Shown: positions 18,512 to 28,520, counted from the first letter of the stretch. The stretch: 35,971 nucleotides of DNA from Rhizobiales bacterium Ga0077556 (GCA_001464235.1 LNFH01000372.1:1-35971), one strand, 5' to 3'. Program-made: numbers and translations. Notes: generated by a model from the letters alone, not told the origin.

Positions 18512-20242
18512 TCAGGCGGGCCGGTCGCCCTTCTTCAGCTTGGCGGCGGCGCGGTTGTCGACGCCCGGCAGCATCTTGGCGGGATCGCGGGTGACCACCA
18601 CGTCGATCACCGAGGGGCCCTTGGTGGCGAAGGCTTCCTCGAGCGCCGCGCGCAGCGTCGAGGGATGCTCGACGCGGATGCCGTGGCATCCCAGCGCCTT
18701 CGCCGCATCGGCGTAGTTGGTCTCGGCGAGGTCCGAGGCGTGGTAGGCGCCAGGTCCATAGACCAGGTGCTGGAGCGCCTTCACATAGCCGGAGGCGGCG
18801 TTGTTGACGACGATGATGGTGAGGTCGAGGCCCATGCGGCGGGCCGTCTCGATCTCGCCGAGCATCATGTTGAAGCCGCCGTCGCCGGTAAGGCCGATGA
18901 CCTTCTTGCCCGGCGCGCCCATGGCGACGCCCATCGCGCCGGGAAGGCCGTAGCCGATGGAGGCGAAGCCGCGGTCCGGCACGAAGGAGCGGCCGGGCTT
19001 CTTGCTGTCGAAGAGGAGCCCGCCCCAGTGCGCGGCGAAGCCGCCGTCGGCGACGAGATAGCCGTCGGCCGGCAGCACCTGGTTGATCTCGGTCAGCAGG
19101 CGACCCATGCTCACCGGCACCTCGTCCGAGGTGAGCTTCTCGTTCACGTCGGCGCGCCACGTCGCCATGCGCTGCGGCACGTCGGCGGCATAGGCCGAGA
19201 GCCGCGCGCGGATCGCCTCGGCCTTCGGCGCGAGGGCGCTCGCGAGGTCCTCGATGCCGAGCTTCGCGTCGCCCCACAGCGTCACCTCCGGCTGCACGGT
19301 GCGGCCGAACTCCTCGGCGACGATGTCGAGGTGGATGATGCGCTTGCCCTTCGGCGGCACCGTGAAGCGCTTGGTGGCGATCTCGCCGAGCTTGCAGCCG
19401 ACGACGAGGATGAGGTCGCTCTCCTCGATCAGCGTGTTGGCGATGCGGTCGTAGCGGCCGAACAGGCCCGCCGAGAGCGGGCTGGTGCAGGCGATGGCGC
19501 CCTTGCCCGTCATGGTGTGGGCGACGGGGATGGAGAAGGTCTCGGCGAAGCGCTGCAGCGTCTCGGCGGCACCCGAGAGGTGCACGCCGCCGCCGGCGAG
19601 CACGATCGGCCGGCTGGCTTCGGCGAGAAGGGCTGCGGCCTTCGCCAGCGACGCCCCGTCCGGGCGGCAGCGCAGCGCCGGCGCGCCGCCATGGGCGGGA
19701 TCGACGCGGAAGTCGTCGTCGGTGAAGCCGTGGGTGCCGTGGCAGATGTCCTCCGGCACGTCGACGATGACCGGACCCGGCCGGCCGGTGGTGGCCACCG
19801 CGAAGGCGCGGCGCATCAGCTCGGGGATGCGGTGGATGGCCTCCACCCGGATCACCTCCTTGGCGCAGGGCCTCAGGATGTCGAGCTGGCGGCTCTCCTG
19901 GGTCATGTTCTTCCAGGAATGGTCGCGGTGCGTGTCGCCGACGATGGCGACCATCGGGGTGCCGGCGTTCAGCGCCTCGACGAGGCCGGTGACGAGGTTG
20001 GTGGCGCCGGGTCCGAGGGTGGCGTCGACCAGGCCGACGCGGCCCGTGACCTTGGCATAGGCGTCGGCGGCGAAGACGCCGGCGCGCTCGTCGTTGATGA
20101 GGTGGTGCTTGAGGCCGAGGCGGCGGGCGGCGTCGTAGAAGGGCAGGAGCTGGAAGCCGCCCATGCCGAACATCGGGCCGCCGTCGAAGGCGAGGATCAT
20201 CCGCGCCAGGGCTTCGCCGCCCGTCATCTCATTGTCGCTCAT
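18512..20242 (-). CDS. Thiamine-pyrophosphate-dependent enzyme, acetolactate synthase-like
   Basis: 576 residues from ATG 20242 (GGAGAGG upstream); the track start 35 codons earlier is in G+C-rich leader. Three-domain acetohydroxyacid-synthase fold. The N-terminal TPP domain carries the cofactor-activating Glu in NDERAGVFAADAYAKVTG. A central domain follows (about residues 200-330, GGGVHLSGAAE). The C-terminal TPP domain has the GDGGFNMMLGEIETARRMGLDL...VNN binding motif. Related enzymes decarboxylate or join 2-oxo acids. The GMGGFQLLPF start and the residues around the active site do not tell me acetolactate synthase from benzoylformate-type decarboxylase or another paralogue. It ends a catabolic gene run with a Liv-type transporter, so a catabolic lyase or decarboxylase is likelier than branched-chain amino acid synthesis. 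Confidence 0.8.
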   Translation of the reverse strand: MSDNEMTGGEALARMILAFDGGPMFGMGGFQLLPFYDAARRLGLKHHLINDERAGVFAADAYAKVTGRVGLVDATLGPGATNLVTGLVEALNAGTPMVAIVGDTHRDHSWKNMTQESRQLDILRPCAKEVIRVEAIHRIPELMRRAFAVATTGRPGPVIVDVPEDICHGTHGFTDDDFRVDPAHGGAPALRCRPDGASLAKAAALLAEASRPIVLAGGGVHLSGAAETLQRFAETFSIPVAHTMTGKGAIACTSPLSAGLFGRYDRIANTLIEESDLILVVGCKLGEIATKRFTVPPKGKRIIHLDIVAEEFGRTVQPEVTLWGDAKLGIEDLASALAPKAEAIRARLSAYAADVPQRMATWRADVNEKLTSDEVPVSMGRLLTEINQVLPADGYLVADGGFAAHWGGLLFDSKKPGRSFVPDRGFASIGYGLPGAMGVAMGAPGKKVIGLTGDGGFNMMLGEIETARRMGLDLTIIVVNNAASGYVKALQHLVYGPGAYHASDLAETNYADAAKALGCHGIRVEHPSTLRAALEEAFATKGPSVIDVVVTRDPAKMLPGVDNRAAAKLKKGDRPA

Positions 20243-20473
20243 CACGCCTCTCCACCCGCGGCTCCCGGCCGCTTGTTGGGGGCGAGCGAGGGTCGGGGCG
20301 CCGGCGCTTGGCGCGCCGCCGCCGTCCGGGCTCCCTCCCCGCCCCATTCAGGCGCCGTTGGCCGGCGCCTTTCCGCTTGGGCGCCACGGTTAGGGAGGGC
20401 CCGCAGGGCTGTCAACGCAGGCGAAAGGCAGGCCAGCAATGCCGGCCCGCCCCCGTGATAACGGCGCTCCCGC
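20243..20473. other. Gap between the amidohydrolase-like and TPP-enzyme genes
   Basis: 231 bp, very G+C-rich, with several overlapping imperfect palindromes built on GGCGCC. One, at 20350-20370, is followed by TTT on the plus strand, which is the wrong direction for the flanking minus-strand genes. I found no ORF or clear promoter. A local promoter or attenuation site for the TPP enzyme is possible. Confidence 0.5.
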
Positions 20474-21301
20474 TCACTCCGTCTCGTGGGCCTTCGACCA
20501 GGCTTCCGCCACCTCGGCGCCGGTCGCGAACCACACGCCGGGGAAGGTGCGGATGAAGGCGATGAGCTCGCGGATCAGCGCGATGCGGCTCGGACGTCCC
20601 CCCACCTGCGGGTGGAAGATCATGTCGAACAGGCCGCCCCACTTGTAGATCTCGCGGAACTCCTCCTTGTAGACGCTCAGCATGTGCTCGTTGGTGAAGA
20701 TCGGCCGCGGCGTCTTCACCGAGAACAGGGCGAAGGGCGCGTCGTCCAGCGACCAGTGCCAGGGCAACTCGATGACGCCCTTGGAGCCGTCCGGCATGAT
20801 GTGCCGGTAGGGGTTGATGTCGTCCATCAGCGAGGAATCGTAGAGGAAGTTGTGCTGCTTCAGGAGCTTGAACAGCCCTTCCGAGACTTCGCCGGCCGGC
20901 GAGCGGTAGCCCTTCGGCACCACGCCGACGGTGCGCTTCAGCGCCTCGAGCCCCTTCTCCATCTCCTCGACTTCCGCCTGGGGATCGTCGCTCACCCACT
21001 TGTGGGAATAGGAGTGGTGGGCGACCTCGTGGCCGTCCTTGAGGATCATCTCGACGCGGTCGGTGTGGTTCTCCGCGGTCCAGCCGGGCACGAAGAAGGT
21101 CGACTTGATCCCCTCGTCGCGCAGCGTGTCGAGAATCTTCGGCACGCCCACCTTGGCGCCGTAGCGGCCCTGGCTCAGCACGCCGGGGCGGCGGACGTTC
21201 TCCGGATCGCGCGAGGTCCACAGGGTCTCGGCGTCGAAGTCGAAGGTCAGCATCACGGCGCAGCGGGCGCCGTTCGGCCATTTGACGCTCATGTCGTGCA
21301 T
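20474..21301 (-). CDS. NodB-fold amidohydrolase (PuuE / PgdA / cyclic-imidase-like)
   Basis: 275 residues from ATG 21301 (GGGAG eight bases upstream). The start MLTFDFDAETLWTSRDPEN contains the metal-binding Asp of the polysaccharide deacetylase fold, and HEVAHHSYSH holds the two metal-binding histidines. Later segments (DSSLMDDINPY, PWHWSLDDAP, DMIFHPQVGGRPSR) match my memory of the cytoplasmic subgroup with PuuE allantoinase, the cyclic imide hydrolase of Pseudomonas putida and Helicobacter PgdA. There is no signal peptide, so it should act in the cytosol. In a transporter/dehydrogenase operon this favours hydrolysis of a cyclic amide or imide over cell-wall deacetylation. The exact substrate is not readable. 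Confidence 0.8.
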   Translation of the reverse strand: MHDMSVKWPNGARCAVMLTFDFDAETLWTSRDPENVRRPGVLSQGRYGAKVGVPKILDTLRDEGIKSTFFVPGWTAENHTDRVEMILKDGHEVAHHSYSHKWVSDDPQAEVEEMEKGLEALKRTVGVVPKGYRSPAGEVSEGLFKLLKQHNFLYDSSLMDDINPYRHIMPDGSKGVIELPWHWSLDDAPFALFSVKTPRPIFTNEHMLSVYKEEFREIYKWGGLFDMIFHPQVGGRPSRIALIRELIAFIRTFPGVWFATGAEVAEAWSKAHETE

Positions 21302-22074
21302 CGTCTCGTCTCCCTTGGATCAGGTTCTAGATCTTGCCGTGCCGGGCCGCGAGGAAGCCGCCGTCCACCGGCAGGACGGCGCCCGTGACGAAGGCGGCAT
21401 CCTCGGAGCAGAGGAAGGCCACCGGCCCCGCGATGTCGGCCGGGGTTCCCATCCGCTCCACCGGCGTGCCCTCGACGATGAGGCGGGTGTAGAGGGCGTT
21501 CTGCCGGTGGCCCGTGGTCATCGGCGTCGCGATGAGGCCGGGCGCCACCGCGTTGATCAGGATGCCCTCGGGCGCGAGCTCGCCGGCGAGCTGGCGGGTG
21601 AACTGGGCGACGCCGGCCTTCGCCACCGCATAGGCCGTGGTGCCGGGATAGCCGGTGATGCCGAAGATCGAGGAGATGTTGACGATGCGCCCGCCCGGCC
21701 GCGGCAGGTGCGGCACGACGGCCCGCGTGACGCGCAGCACGGCGGCAAGGTTCGTGTCGAGGAAGCGGTCGATGAGGGCGTCGTCGCTCTCCATCAGCCG
21801 CTTCGAGCCGCCGATGCCGGCATTGTTGACGAGGATGTCGATGCGGCCGAAGGCATCGAGGGCCGCCTTCGCCATGACCTCGCCGGCGTCGCGGTCGGTG
21901 ACGCTCTTGATGAGCGCGGTCTGGCCGAGGCGGGCGGCGGTCTCGGCCACCTCCGGGATGACGTCGACCAGGACAACCTTCGCGCCCTCGGCGGCGAAGC
22001 GCTCGGCAATGCCCTCGCCGATGCCGCGGGCGGCGCCCGAGACGATGGCGACCTTGCCCGCGAAGCGTGTCGGA

Positions 22075-22851
<777 letters not shown>

Positions 22852-22897
22852 GTCACAACCCTCGCATGGACCGGGCCGCGGGAGAGCGGCCGATTCG

Positions 22898-23614
22898 TCA
22901 GTGCTCCTGCCCGCCGAGATAGAACTCCTGGAGCTCTTCCATGGCGATGCCGTCGCCCACCTCGCGCTCGTAGGCGATGCGCCCGCCGCGGATGACGTAG
23001 ATGTGGTCGGCGATGTCGAGGGCCATGCCGACGTTCTGCTCGACGAGCAGCAGGGTCAGGCCGAGGTCCCTGAGGCCGAGGATCGCCTCGGCGATCTCCT
23101 CGACAATGCGCGGGGCGAGCGCCGCGGAGGGCTCGTCGAGCAGCAGCACCGAGGGGCGCGCCATCAGCGAGCGGCCGATGGAGAGCATCTGCCGCTCGCC
23201 GCCGGAGAGCATGCCGGCATTGACCTTGCGGCGCTCCTTGAGGCGCGGAAACCGCTGGTAGACGCCCTCGAGGTCGGAGGCGATGCCCTGCCGGTCGCGG
23301 CGGCGGTGATAGGCGCCCATGAGGAGGTTTTCCTCGACGCTCATGCCGGCGAAGACCTCCTTGCCCTGCGGCACGAGGGAGAGGCCGAGCGACGCGCGCT
23401 GTTCGGCCGGAACGTCGTTGATCACCTTGCCGTCGAGAACGACCTGGCCCTCCTGCACGGCGACGAGGCCGACGATGGCCTTGAGCGTGGTCGACTTGCC
23501 CGTGCCGTTGCCGCCGAGCAGGGCGACGAGGCCGCCCTTCGGCACCTCGAGGCTCACCCCGTGCAGGATGCGGGTGCGGCCGTAGCCGGCGACGATGCTG
23601 TCAACCTTGAGCAC
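22898..23614 (-). CDS. livF: Branched-chain-type ABC transporter ATP-binding protein LivF
   Basis: 238 residues. Walker A GGNGTGKSTT, ABC signature LSGGERQMLSIGRSLM, Walker B VLLLDEPSAALAP and a switch His region at VEQN. The size and the opening LKVDSIVAGYGRTRILHGVSLEV are those of LivF. It is the second ATPase of a HAAT-family importer. Its start lies within the end of livG (14-bp overlap). This family carries branched-chain amino acids but also many aromatic acids, amides and ureas, so the label does not fix the substrate. Confidence 0.93.
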   Translation of the reverse strand: MLKVDSIVAGYGRTRILHGVSLEVPKGGLVALLGGNGTGKSTTLKAIVGLVAVQEGQVVLDGKVINDVPAEQRASLGLSLVPQGKEVFAGMSVEENLLMGAYHRRRDRQGIASDLEGVYQRFPRLKERRKVNAGMLSGGERQMLSIGRSLMARPSVLLLDEPSAALAPRIVEEIAEAILGLRDLGLTLLLVEQNVGMALDIADHIYVIRGGRIAYEREVGDGIAMEELQEFYLGGQEH

Positions 23615-24389
23615 GGCGCTTCCACCCGGTTCCGATATAGGCCTCGATCACGACGGGATCCTTCACCACGGCGTCCGGCGCGCCCTCGGCGATCTTCACG
23701 CCCGAATCCAGCACGACGACGTGGTCGCAGAGGTCGCGCACGACGCGCATGACGTGCTCGACGAGGAGGATCGACACGCCGAACTCGTCGCGCAGCCGGC
23801 GCACCAGCTGGATGAGCTTGTCGACGTTGGGCGGCGACAGGCCGGCGGCGGGCTCGTCGAGCACGAAGAGGCTCGGCTCGCTCATCATGCCGCGGGCGAT
23901 CTCGACCATGCGCTGCTGGCCGATGGAGAGCGCCGAGACGGGCCGGTCCGCGAAATCCTGGAGGTCGAACCAGGCGAGAAGCTCGCGCGCGCGGGCCCGC
24001 GCCCTCTGCTCCTCCTCCCGCGCCGAACTGCGGCCGAAGATGGATGCGGCGATGCTGGCCTTCATCCGCATGTGGTTGGCGAGCAGCAGGTTGTCCTCGA
24101 CGCTCAGCGAATGGAACAGGCGCAGCAGCTGGAACGAGCGCGCCATGCCGAGCCGCGCCCGCCGGTGGGAGGGAAGGCTGGTGATGTCGGTGCCGTTGAA
24201 GAGGAAGGTCCCCTCGTTCGGCATCAGCTCGCCGGACACCAGGTTGACCATGGTCGACTTGCCCGAGCCGTTCGGGCCGATCAGCCCGACGATCTGGCCC
24301 TTGCCCACCGTGAGGCTGGCGTCGTTGACGGCGACGACGCCGCCGAACCGCTTGGTGATGCCGCGGGCTTCCAGGATGGGGGCGGTCAT
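23601..24389 (-). CDS. livG: Branched-chain-type ABC transporter ATP-binding protein LivG
   Basis: 262 residues. Walker A GPNGSGKSTMVN, signature LSIGQQRMVEIARGMM, Walker B LFVLDEPAAGL and a C-terminal KDPVVIEAYIGTG-like end that is typical for LivG. It pairs with LivF to power uptake through LivH and LivM. ATGA-type overlap with livM upstream. The first helix RGITKRFGGVVAVNDAS is the usual LivG opening. Confidence 0.93.
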   Translation of the reverse strand: MTAPILEARGITKRFGGVVAVNDASLTVGKGQIVGLIGPNGSGKSTMVNLVSGELMPNEGTFLFNGTDITSLPSHRRARLGMARSFQLLRLFHSLSVEDNLLLANHMRMKASIAASIFGRSSAREEEQRARARARELLAWFDLQDFADRPVSALSIGQQRMVEIARGMMSEPSLFVLDEPAAGLSPPNVDKLIQLVRRLRDEFGVSILLVEHVMRVVRDLCDHVVVLDSGVKIAEGAPDAVVKDPVVIEAYIGTGWKRRAQG

Positions 24390-25321
24390 CGCGCCGCCCT
24401 CGCGCGCAGGCGCCCGACGACGCCTTCCGGCATCAGCGTGACGACGAGCACCAGCAGCACGCCGTAGATCAGCATCTTGTACTCGGCGAACTTGCCGAGG
24501 AGCTCGGGCAGGATGGCGAGGAACACCGCGCCGAGGATCGGCCCGATGAAGGTGCCGCGGCCGCCGACCACCATCATCGCCACCACGGTGGCCGAGATCC
24601 AGATCGTGTAGTCGTCGGGCGTCACGCCGCGCAGGGAATGGGCGGTCAGCACGCCGGCGACGCCGGCCAGCGCCGCATAGGCGACGAAGGCGGTGAGCTT
24701 GCCACGGGTGGTGTCGAGGCCGACCGCGCTCGCCAGGGTCTCGTCATCGCGGATCGCCACCCATTCGCGGCCGAGGCGCGAGTTCACCAGGCGCCACGAG
24801 ATGAGAAGGGTCAGCGCCGTCATGGCCAGGGTCAGCCAGTAATAGGAGCGCAGCGAGCCGAACTCGAACAGCGTCACGCCGAACACCGTCACCGGGCCGG
24901 CATTGGGCATGGGCAGGCCGACCTGCCCGCCGGTGAACGAGGTCCACTGCGAGATGACGAGATAGACGATGGTCTGGAAGGCGATGGTGACGATGGCGAG
25001 GAAATGGCCCTTCAGCCTCAGGGCGGGAATGCCGAGCAGGAGGCCGAACAGGCCGGCGACGATGGCGCCCGCCGGCAGGTGGACCCAGATCGTCGTGTTG
25101 AAGTCGCGGGTCATGATCGCCGCGGTATAGGCCCCGATGCCGTAGAAGGCGCCGGTGGCGAAGGAGAACTGGCCGCAATAGCCGGTGACGAGGTCGAGGC
25201 CCACCGCCAGGATGACGAAGAACAGCACCATCATCAGCACGTTGGTCTCGTAACCGCCGATGCCGAAGGGCGCGACGGCGAGCCCCGCGAAGGCGAGGAG
25301 CGCGATGAGATAGACCCTCAT
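24386..25321 (-). CDS. livM: Branched-chain-type ABC transporter permease LivM
   Basis: 311 residues with about eight to ten membrane segments and the LivM signature around GLDLVTGYCGQFSFATGAFYGIGAY and GRGTFIGPILGA. The EAA-like cytoplasmic loop (SRLGREWVAIRDDETLASAVGLD) contacts the ATPases. Start ATG 25321 overlaps the end of livH by four bases. It is one of two permeases of the importer. Confidence 0.93.
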   Translation of the reverse strand: MRVYLIALLAFAGLAVAPFGIGGYETNVLMMVLFFVILAVGLDLVTGYCGQFSFATGAFYGIGAYTAAIMTRDFNTTIWVHLPAGAIVAGLFGLLLGIPALRLKGHFLAIVTIAFQTIVYLVISQWTSFTGGQVGLPMPNAGPVTVFGVTLFEFGSLRSYYWLTLAMTALTLLISWRLVNSRLGREWVAIRDDETLASAVGLDTTRGKLTAFVAYAALAGVAGVLTAHSLRGVTPDDYTIWISATVVAMMVVGGRGTFIGPILGAVFLAILPELLGKFAEYKMLIYGVLLVLVVTLMPEGVVGRLRARAAR

Positions 25322-26208
25322 GACCGCTCCACTGCCTTGCCGAACAGGCCCTGCGGGCGGAACAGCAGCACGAGGATGACGAAGACGAAGCCGACCACGT
25401 CGCGCATCGCGTTGGAGATGTAGGCGGAGGTGAGGGATTCCGTGATGCCGAGGAGGAGGCCGGCGACCGCCGCACCAGCGACATTGCCCATGCCGCCGAG
25501 GATGACCACCGTGAAGGCCTTCAGCGCGATCATGTTGCCGACGATGGGATAGACGAAGAAGACCGAGGACATCAGCATGCCGGCGGTTCCCGCCAGCGCC
25601 GCCCCGGTGATGAAGGTGACGATCGCCACCCGCTCCACCCGGACGCCGCAGAGGCGCGCCACGGTGGCGTGCTGGGCCATGGCGCGCAGGCCGCGGCCGG
25701 TCCAGGTGTAGCGCAGCACGACGTAGAGGATGGCGATGAGCAGCACCGTCGCGATCGGGATCAAGAGCCGCTGCTGCGGCAGGAAGACCGGGCCGAAGTC
25801 GGTCGGCAGCGACGACAGCACCGGGATCTTCGAGACGTCGAGGTTGAGCCGCTGCGGCTGCGGACCCATCACCACCAGCGCCGCGTTCTGCAGCGCCACC
25901 GCGAGCCCGAACGAGGAGATGATCGAGCTCGTGGCGTCGTGGTTCTTCATGGGCTTGTGCAGGATCGCCTCGGCGGCGATGCCCACCACCGCCGCCACCA
26001 GAAGGACGAAGGCGATGGCGGGCAGGACGGGAAGCTTGAGCACCGTGATGGCGACGATCCCGGCATAGCCGCCGATCATGTAGAACTCGCCATGGGCGAA
26101 GTTCACCACGCCGAGGATGCCGAAGATCAGCGTCAGGCCGACGGCGACGAGCACGTATGTGCTGCCGATGACGACGCCGTTGGCCATGTATTGCAGGAAG
26201 AGATCCAT
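25318..26208 (-). CDS. livH: Branched-chain-type ABC transporter permease LivH
   Basis: 296 residues from ATG 26208 (MDLFLQYMANGVVIGSTYVLVAVG); the track's GTG three codons earlier (26217) is an alternative. The protein has eight or so hydrophobic segments. Motifs include LIFGILGVVNFAHGEFYMIGGY, the loop GRGLRAMAQHATVARLCGV and GGMGNVAGA near the C-terminus, all standard for LivH. The gene is 20 bp from the substrate-binding protein gene and overlaps livM. Confidence 0.92.
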   Translation of the reverse strand: MDLFLQYMANGVVIGSTYVLVAVGLTLIFGILGVVNFAHGEFYMIGGYAGIVAITVLKLPVLPAIAFVLLVAAVVGIAAEAILHKPMKNHDATSSIISSFGLAVALQNAALVVMGPQPQRLNLDVSKIPVLSSLPTDFGPVFLPQQRLLIPIATVLLIAILYVVLRYTWTGRGLRAMAQHATVARLCGVRVERVAIVTFITGAALAGTAGMLMSSVFFVYPIVGNMIALKAFTVVILGGMGNVAGAAVAGLLLGITESLTSAYISNAMRDVVGFVFVILVLLFRPQGLFGKAVERS

Positions 26209-26228
26209 CGCGATCACGACACCCGGCG

Positions 26229-27380
26229 TCAGACGTCGAGGCGCCGCTTGCCGTCCTTCACCACGGCGATGAAGTTGGGGAAGTCGACGCTGCCCTTGGC
26301 GTTGAAGGCGGCCGTGGTGCCGGCGGGGCCCTGCACCAGCTGGAAGTCCTTCATGCCGCCCTTGAGCATCTTCTGGATCTCCAGGCCGTCAGGCTTGCCG
26401 ACGCGCCGCAGCGCCTCGATGCCGATGGTCATGGATTCGAAGCCGAGGGCGGAGAGCGTGTTGGCGTCGAGGTTGTGCCGGGCGCGGAACCGCTCGCCGA
26501 AGGCCTTGCCCACCGGGTTCGGCGTCGAGGGCTCGTAGAGGCTGGCGACGGCGAAGCCTTCCGAGGCCGGGCCGGCGAGGCGGATGAAGTCGTCCGAGTT
26601 CATCGAGCCGGAGCCGACGAACTGGGTGCGGATGCCCGCCTCGACCGCCTGGCGGACGATGTTGGCGCCGTCGCCCGCCCAGCCGCCGATATAGACCGCC
26701 TCGGGGCGCAGCGAGCGCAGCTTGGTGAGCATGGAGGAGAAGTCCTGCTCGCCGGCGTTGTAGCTGTCGGTGGAGAGGATGGTGCCGCCGACGCCGCTCA
26801 CCACGCGCGTCACCTGGGCGGCGAGCGTCACGCCGTAATTGGTGTTGTCGTGGATGATGGCGACACGGGTCTTCTTGAACTTCTCGACGATGGCGCGGGC
26901 GGTGTCGTCGCCCTGGGCGTTGCTGTCCGGCCAGGAGCGGAAGAACCAGGGATCGCCAGGGGTGTTCTGGTCGGTGGCGCCGGCGGCGGTCGATCCGCCC
27001 GAGAGCATCGCGACCTTGTATTCGGCGGCGATCTTCGAGGCGGCGATCGCCACGGCCGAGGCATAGGTGCCGACGATGAAGGGCGACTTCTCACGCTCGA
27101 TCAGGCGGCGCACGGCGGTGACGCCCTTCGTCGAGTTGCTCTCGTCGTCTTCCATGACGAGTTCGATCCGGCGGCCGAGCACGCCGCCCTTGGCGTTGGC
27201 CTCCTCGATCGCGAACTGGACGCCGGAGAGGATCTGGCGCCCCTCGATGCTGGCGGGGCCGGAGAGCGGGAGCATGCCACCAAGCCTGATCGGATCCGAG
27301 GACTGGGCGCGCAGGACGGACGGAGCGGCGACGCTCGCGCCCATGACGGCCAGCATGTGACGGCGGGAGAACTGCGTCAT
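26229..27380 (-). CDS. ABC transporter substrate-binding protein (Liv/HAAT type), Tat-like signal
   Basis: 383 residues from ATG 27380, with AGGAGG eight bases upstream. This is the first gene of the transporter operon; the 736-codon track ORF is a read-through of the noncoding region and a shadow of iclR. The N-terminus MTQFSRRHMLAVMGASVAAPSVLRAQ has an RR pair followed by a hydrophobic core, so Tat or Sec export is plausible. The mature part begins IRLGGMLPLSGPASIEGRQ and continues as a type I periplasmic binding fold (NAKGGVLGRRIELVMEDDES, GTYASAVAIAASKIA). A CGTATCG...AATAC motif lies 21 bp upstream of the ATG. The ligand is unknown; related proteins in soil alphaproteobacteria bind aromatic acids as well as amino acids. 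Confidence 0.92.
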   Translation of the reverse strand: MTQFSRRHMLAVMGASVAAPSVLRAQSSDPIRLGGMLPLSGPASIEGRQILSGVQFAIEEANAKGGVLGRRIELVMEDDESNSTKGVTAVRRLIEREKSPFIVGTYASAVAIAASKIAAEYKVAMLSGGSTAAGATDQNTPGDPWFFRSWPDSNAQGDDTARAIVEKFKKTRVAIIHDNTNYGVTLAAQVTRVVSGVGGTILSTDSYNAGEQDFSSMLTKLRSLRPEAVYIGGWAGDGANIVRQAVEAGIRTQFVGSGSMNSDDFIRLAGPASEGFAVASLYEPSTPNPVGKAFGERFRARHNLDANTLSALGFESMTIGIEALRRVGKPDGLEIQKMLKGGMKDFQLVQGPAGTTAAFNAKGSVDFPNFIAVVKDGKRRLDV

Positions 27381-27400
27381 GGTGAAACCTCCTAGCGAAA

Positions 27401-27421
27401 CCGTATCGACAAACAATACGG
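27401..27421. promoter_or_regulatory. Predicted IclR operator, transporter operon copy
   Basis: CGTATCGACAAACAATAC, flanked on each side to make a perfect CCGTAT...ATACGG inverted repeat with a 9-bp spacer. It is 21 bp upstream of the substrate-binding protein ATG. The same pattern recurs at 28491 and 31410. A looser reversed copy with one extra spacer base lies at 27424-27442. Confidence 0.7.
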
Positions 27422-27568
27422 TTATATTGATAATGTGATACGTATGTTCGCGCGCTGTCAAACCCCGCCGAAGGGCCGAAGCGCGCAAATTGTCGGCATG
27501 GGTGGCCTGTTTGAAACGCAGGACGGCCGTTCCTGCGGCAGCGCCGGCAGGCGTGCGACGGTCGCCCG

Positions 27569-28345
27569 TCAGGTGCTCAGGGCACGCGCGGCCTCGATGG
27601 CCAGCGGCGAGAAGCGCCGGCGGAAATCCGGGATGGCCCACTCGCTGAGCGAGCCCGCCACGTGGACGGCGCCGATGGGCCGCCGGTCGCCGTCGAGCAC
27701 GGCCGCTGCCAGCACCACCTCGCCGATCAGCGCCTCTTCCGCCGCCCAGGAATAGCCCTCGGTCCGCGCCTCGCGCACCTTCTCCCAGATCTCCGGCAGG
27801 CCGGTGCGCGACTTCGGCGTCAGCGGCCGGCGGTCGGAGCGGGCGAGGAGATCGTCCACCGCCGCATCCGCCATCTGCGCCATGCAGGCGCGCCCGCCCG
27901 AGGACAGGAAGGTCGGGATCCGCCGCCCCGGGAGGGTCGCGTAGAAGGTTTCGCGCTTGCTCTGCAGGCGGATGGCGTAGATCGTCGAGGTGTCGTCGAA
28001 GAGGCTGAGGTCGACGCGCTCGCCGGCGAGCTTGCGCAGTTCCATCAGCACCGGCGTCGCCCGCTCGATCAGCGGGTTGGAGCGCAGGTAGTCGAAGGAC
28101 CGGTCGAGCAGGCGGCGCCCGAGCATGAGCCCGCCGCTGTCGGCCCGCTCCAGATAGCCGCGCGCCAGAAGCGTCTGACCGATCCGCTGGGCCGCGCTCT
28201 TGTTGATGCCCGTCGCCGCCGCGATCTCGCCGAGCGATTTCGGCCGCGGGCTCTGGGCGAAGGCCTCGAGCACGTCGAGGGCACGGGCGACCGATTGCAG
28301 GAACAGGCGCTCGTCGACGGCGGTCACGCCGGCTGTCTTGGTCAT
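27569..28345 (-). CDS. IclR-family transcriptional regulator
   Basis: 258 residues from ATG 28345 (MTKTAGVTAVDERLFLQSV); the track start at 28519 would overlap a predicted operator and read through noncoding DNA. The N-terminal winged helix-turn-helix spans about residues 15-75 (SLGEIAAATGINKSAAQRIGQTLLARGYLERA). The C-terminal effector domain (FLSSGGRACMAQM, GYSWAAEEALIGEVVLAAAVLD, GAVHVAGSLSEWAI) follows to about 250. IclR proteins often govern breakdown of aromatic or carboxylic acids and often regulate themselves. It lies between the transporter operon and the P450 genes, and a matching DNA motif is found upstream of all three, so it is the likely controller. The activating ligand is unknown. 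Confidence 0.93.
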   Translation of the reverse strand: MTKTAGVTAVDERLFLQSVARALDVLEAFAQSPRPKSLGEIAAATGINKSAAQRIGQTLLARGYLERADSGGLMLGRRLLDRSFDYLRSNPLIERATPVLMELRKLAGERVDLSLFDDTSTIYAIRLQSKRETFYATLPGRRIPTFLSSGGRACMAQMADAAVDDLLARSDRRPLTPKSRTGLPEIWEKVREARTEGYSWAAEEALIGEVVLAAAVLDGDRRPIGAVHVAGSLSEWAIPDFRRRFSPLAIEAARALST

Positions 28346-28490
28346 CGTCGTCGCCGGACGGGCCTCGACGGCCCTCCCCCCTTGGTGCGATCCGTCCTCG
28401 CCGCGCCGCGGCTGTCGCCGGGCCCCGCGGGGGATGCATGGTTCACGTCCGCGACTGCTATGACCGCAGCACCGGTAAATTGCAACACGA

Positions 28491-28511
28491 GCGTATCGGC
28501 GCCCAATACTT
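28491..28511. promoter_or_regulatory. Predicted IclR operator, autoregulation copy
   Basis: CGTATCGGCGCCCAATAC lies between the ferredoxin reductase stop and the IclR ATG, about 146 bp upstream of the latter. It shares CGTATCG-N-C-N4-AATAC and the exact spacing with the other two copies. Confidence 0.6.
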
Positions 28512-28520
28512 GGGTGCACC

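Noticed and set aside
20350-20372. Terminator-like GGCGCCG hairpin
   Set aside because: The T-run is on the plus strand while both flanking genes are on the minus strand; it is one of several overlapping GGCGCC palindromes expected in such G+C-rich DNA.
27424-27442. Fourth copy of the IclR motif (reversed)
   Set aside because: CGTATC and AATAT are present but the spacer is one base longer and the last base differs, so it is not counted as a full copy.
26229-28439. 736-codon ORF read as one large protein
   Set aside because: Only the part from 27380 on is the substrate-binding protein, with its own AGGAGG and signal peptide; the front is an out-of-frame reading of iclR and the spacer.
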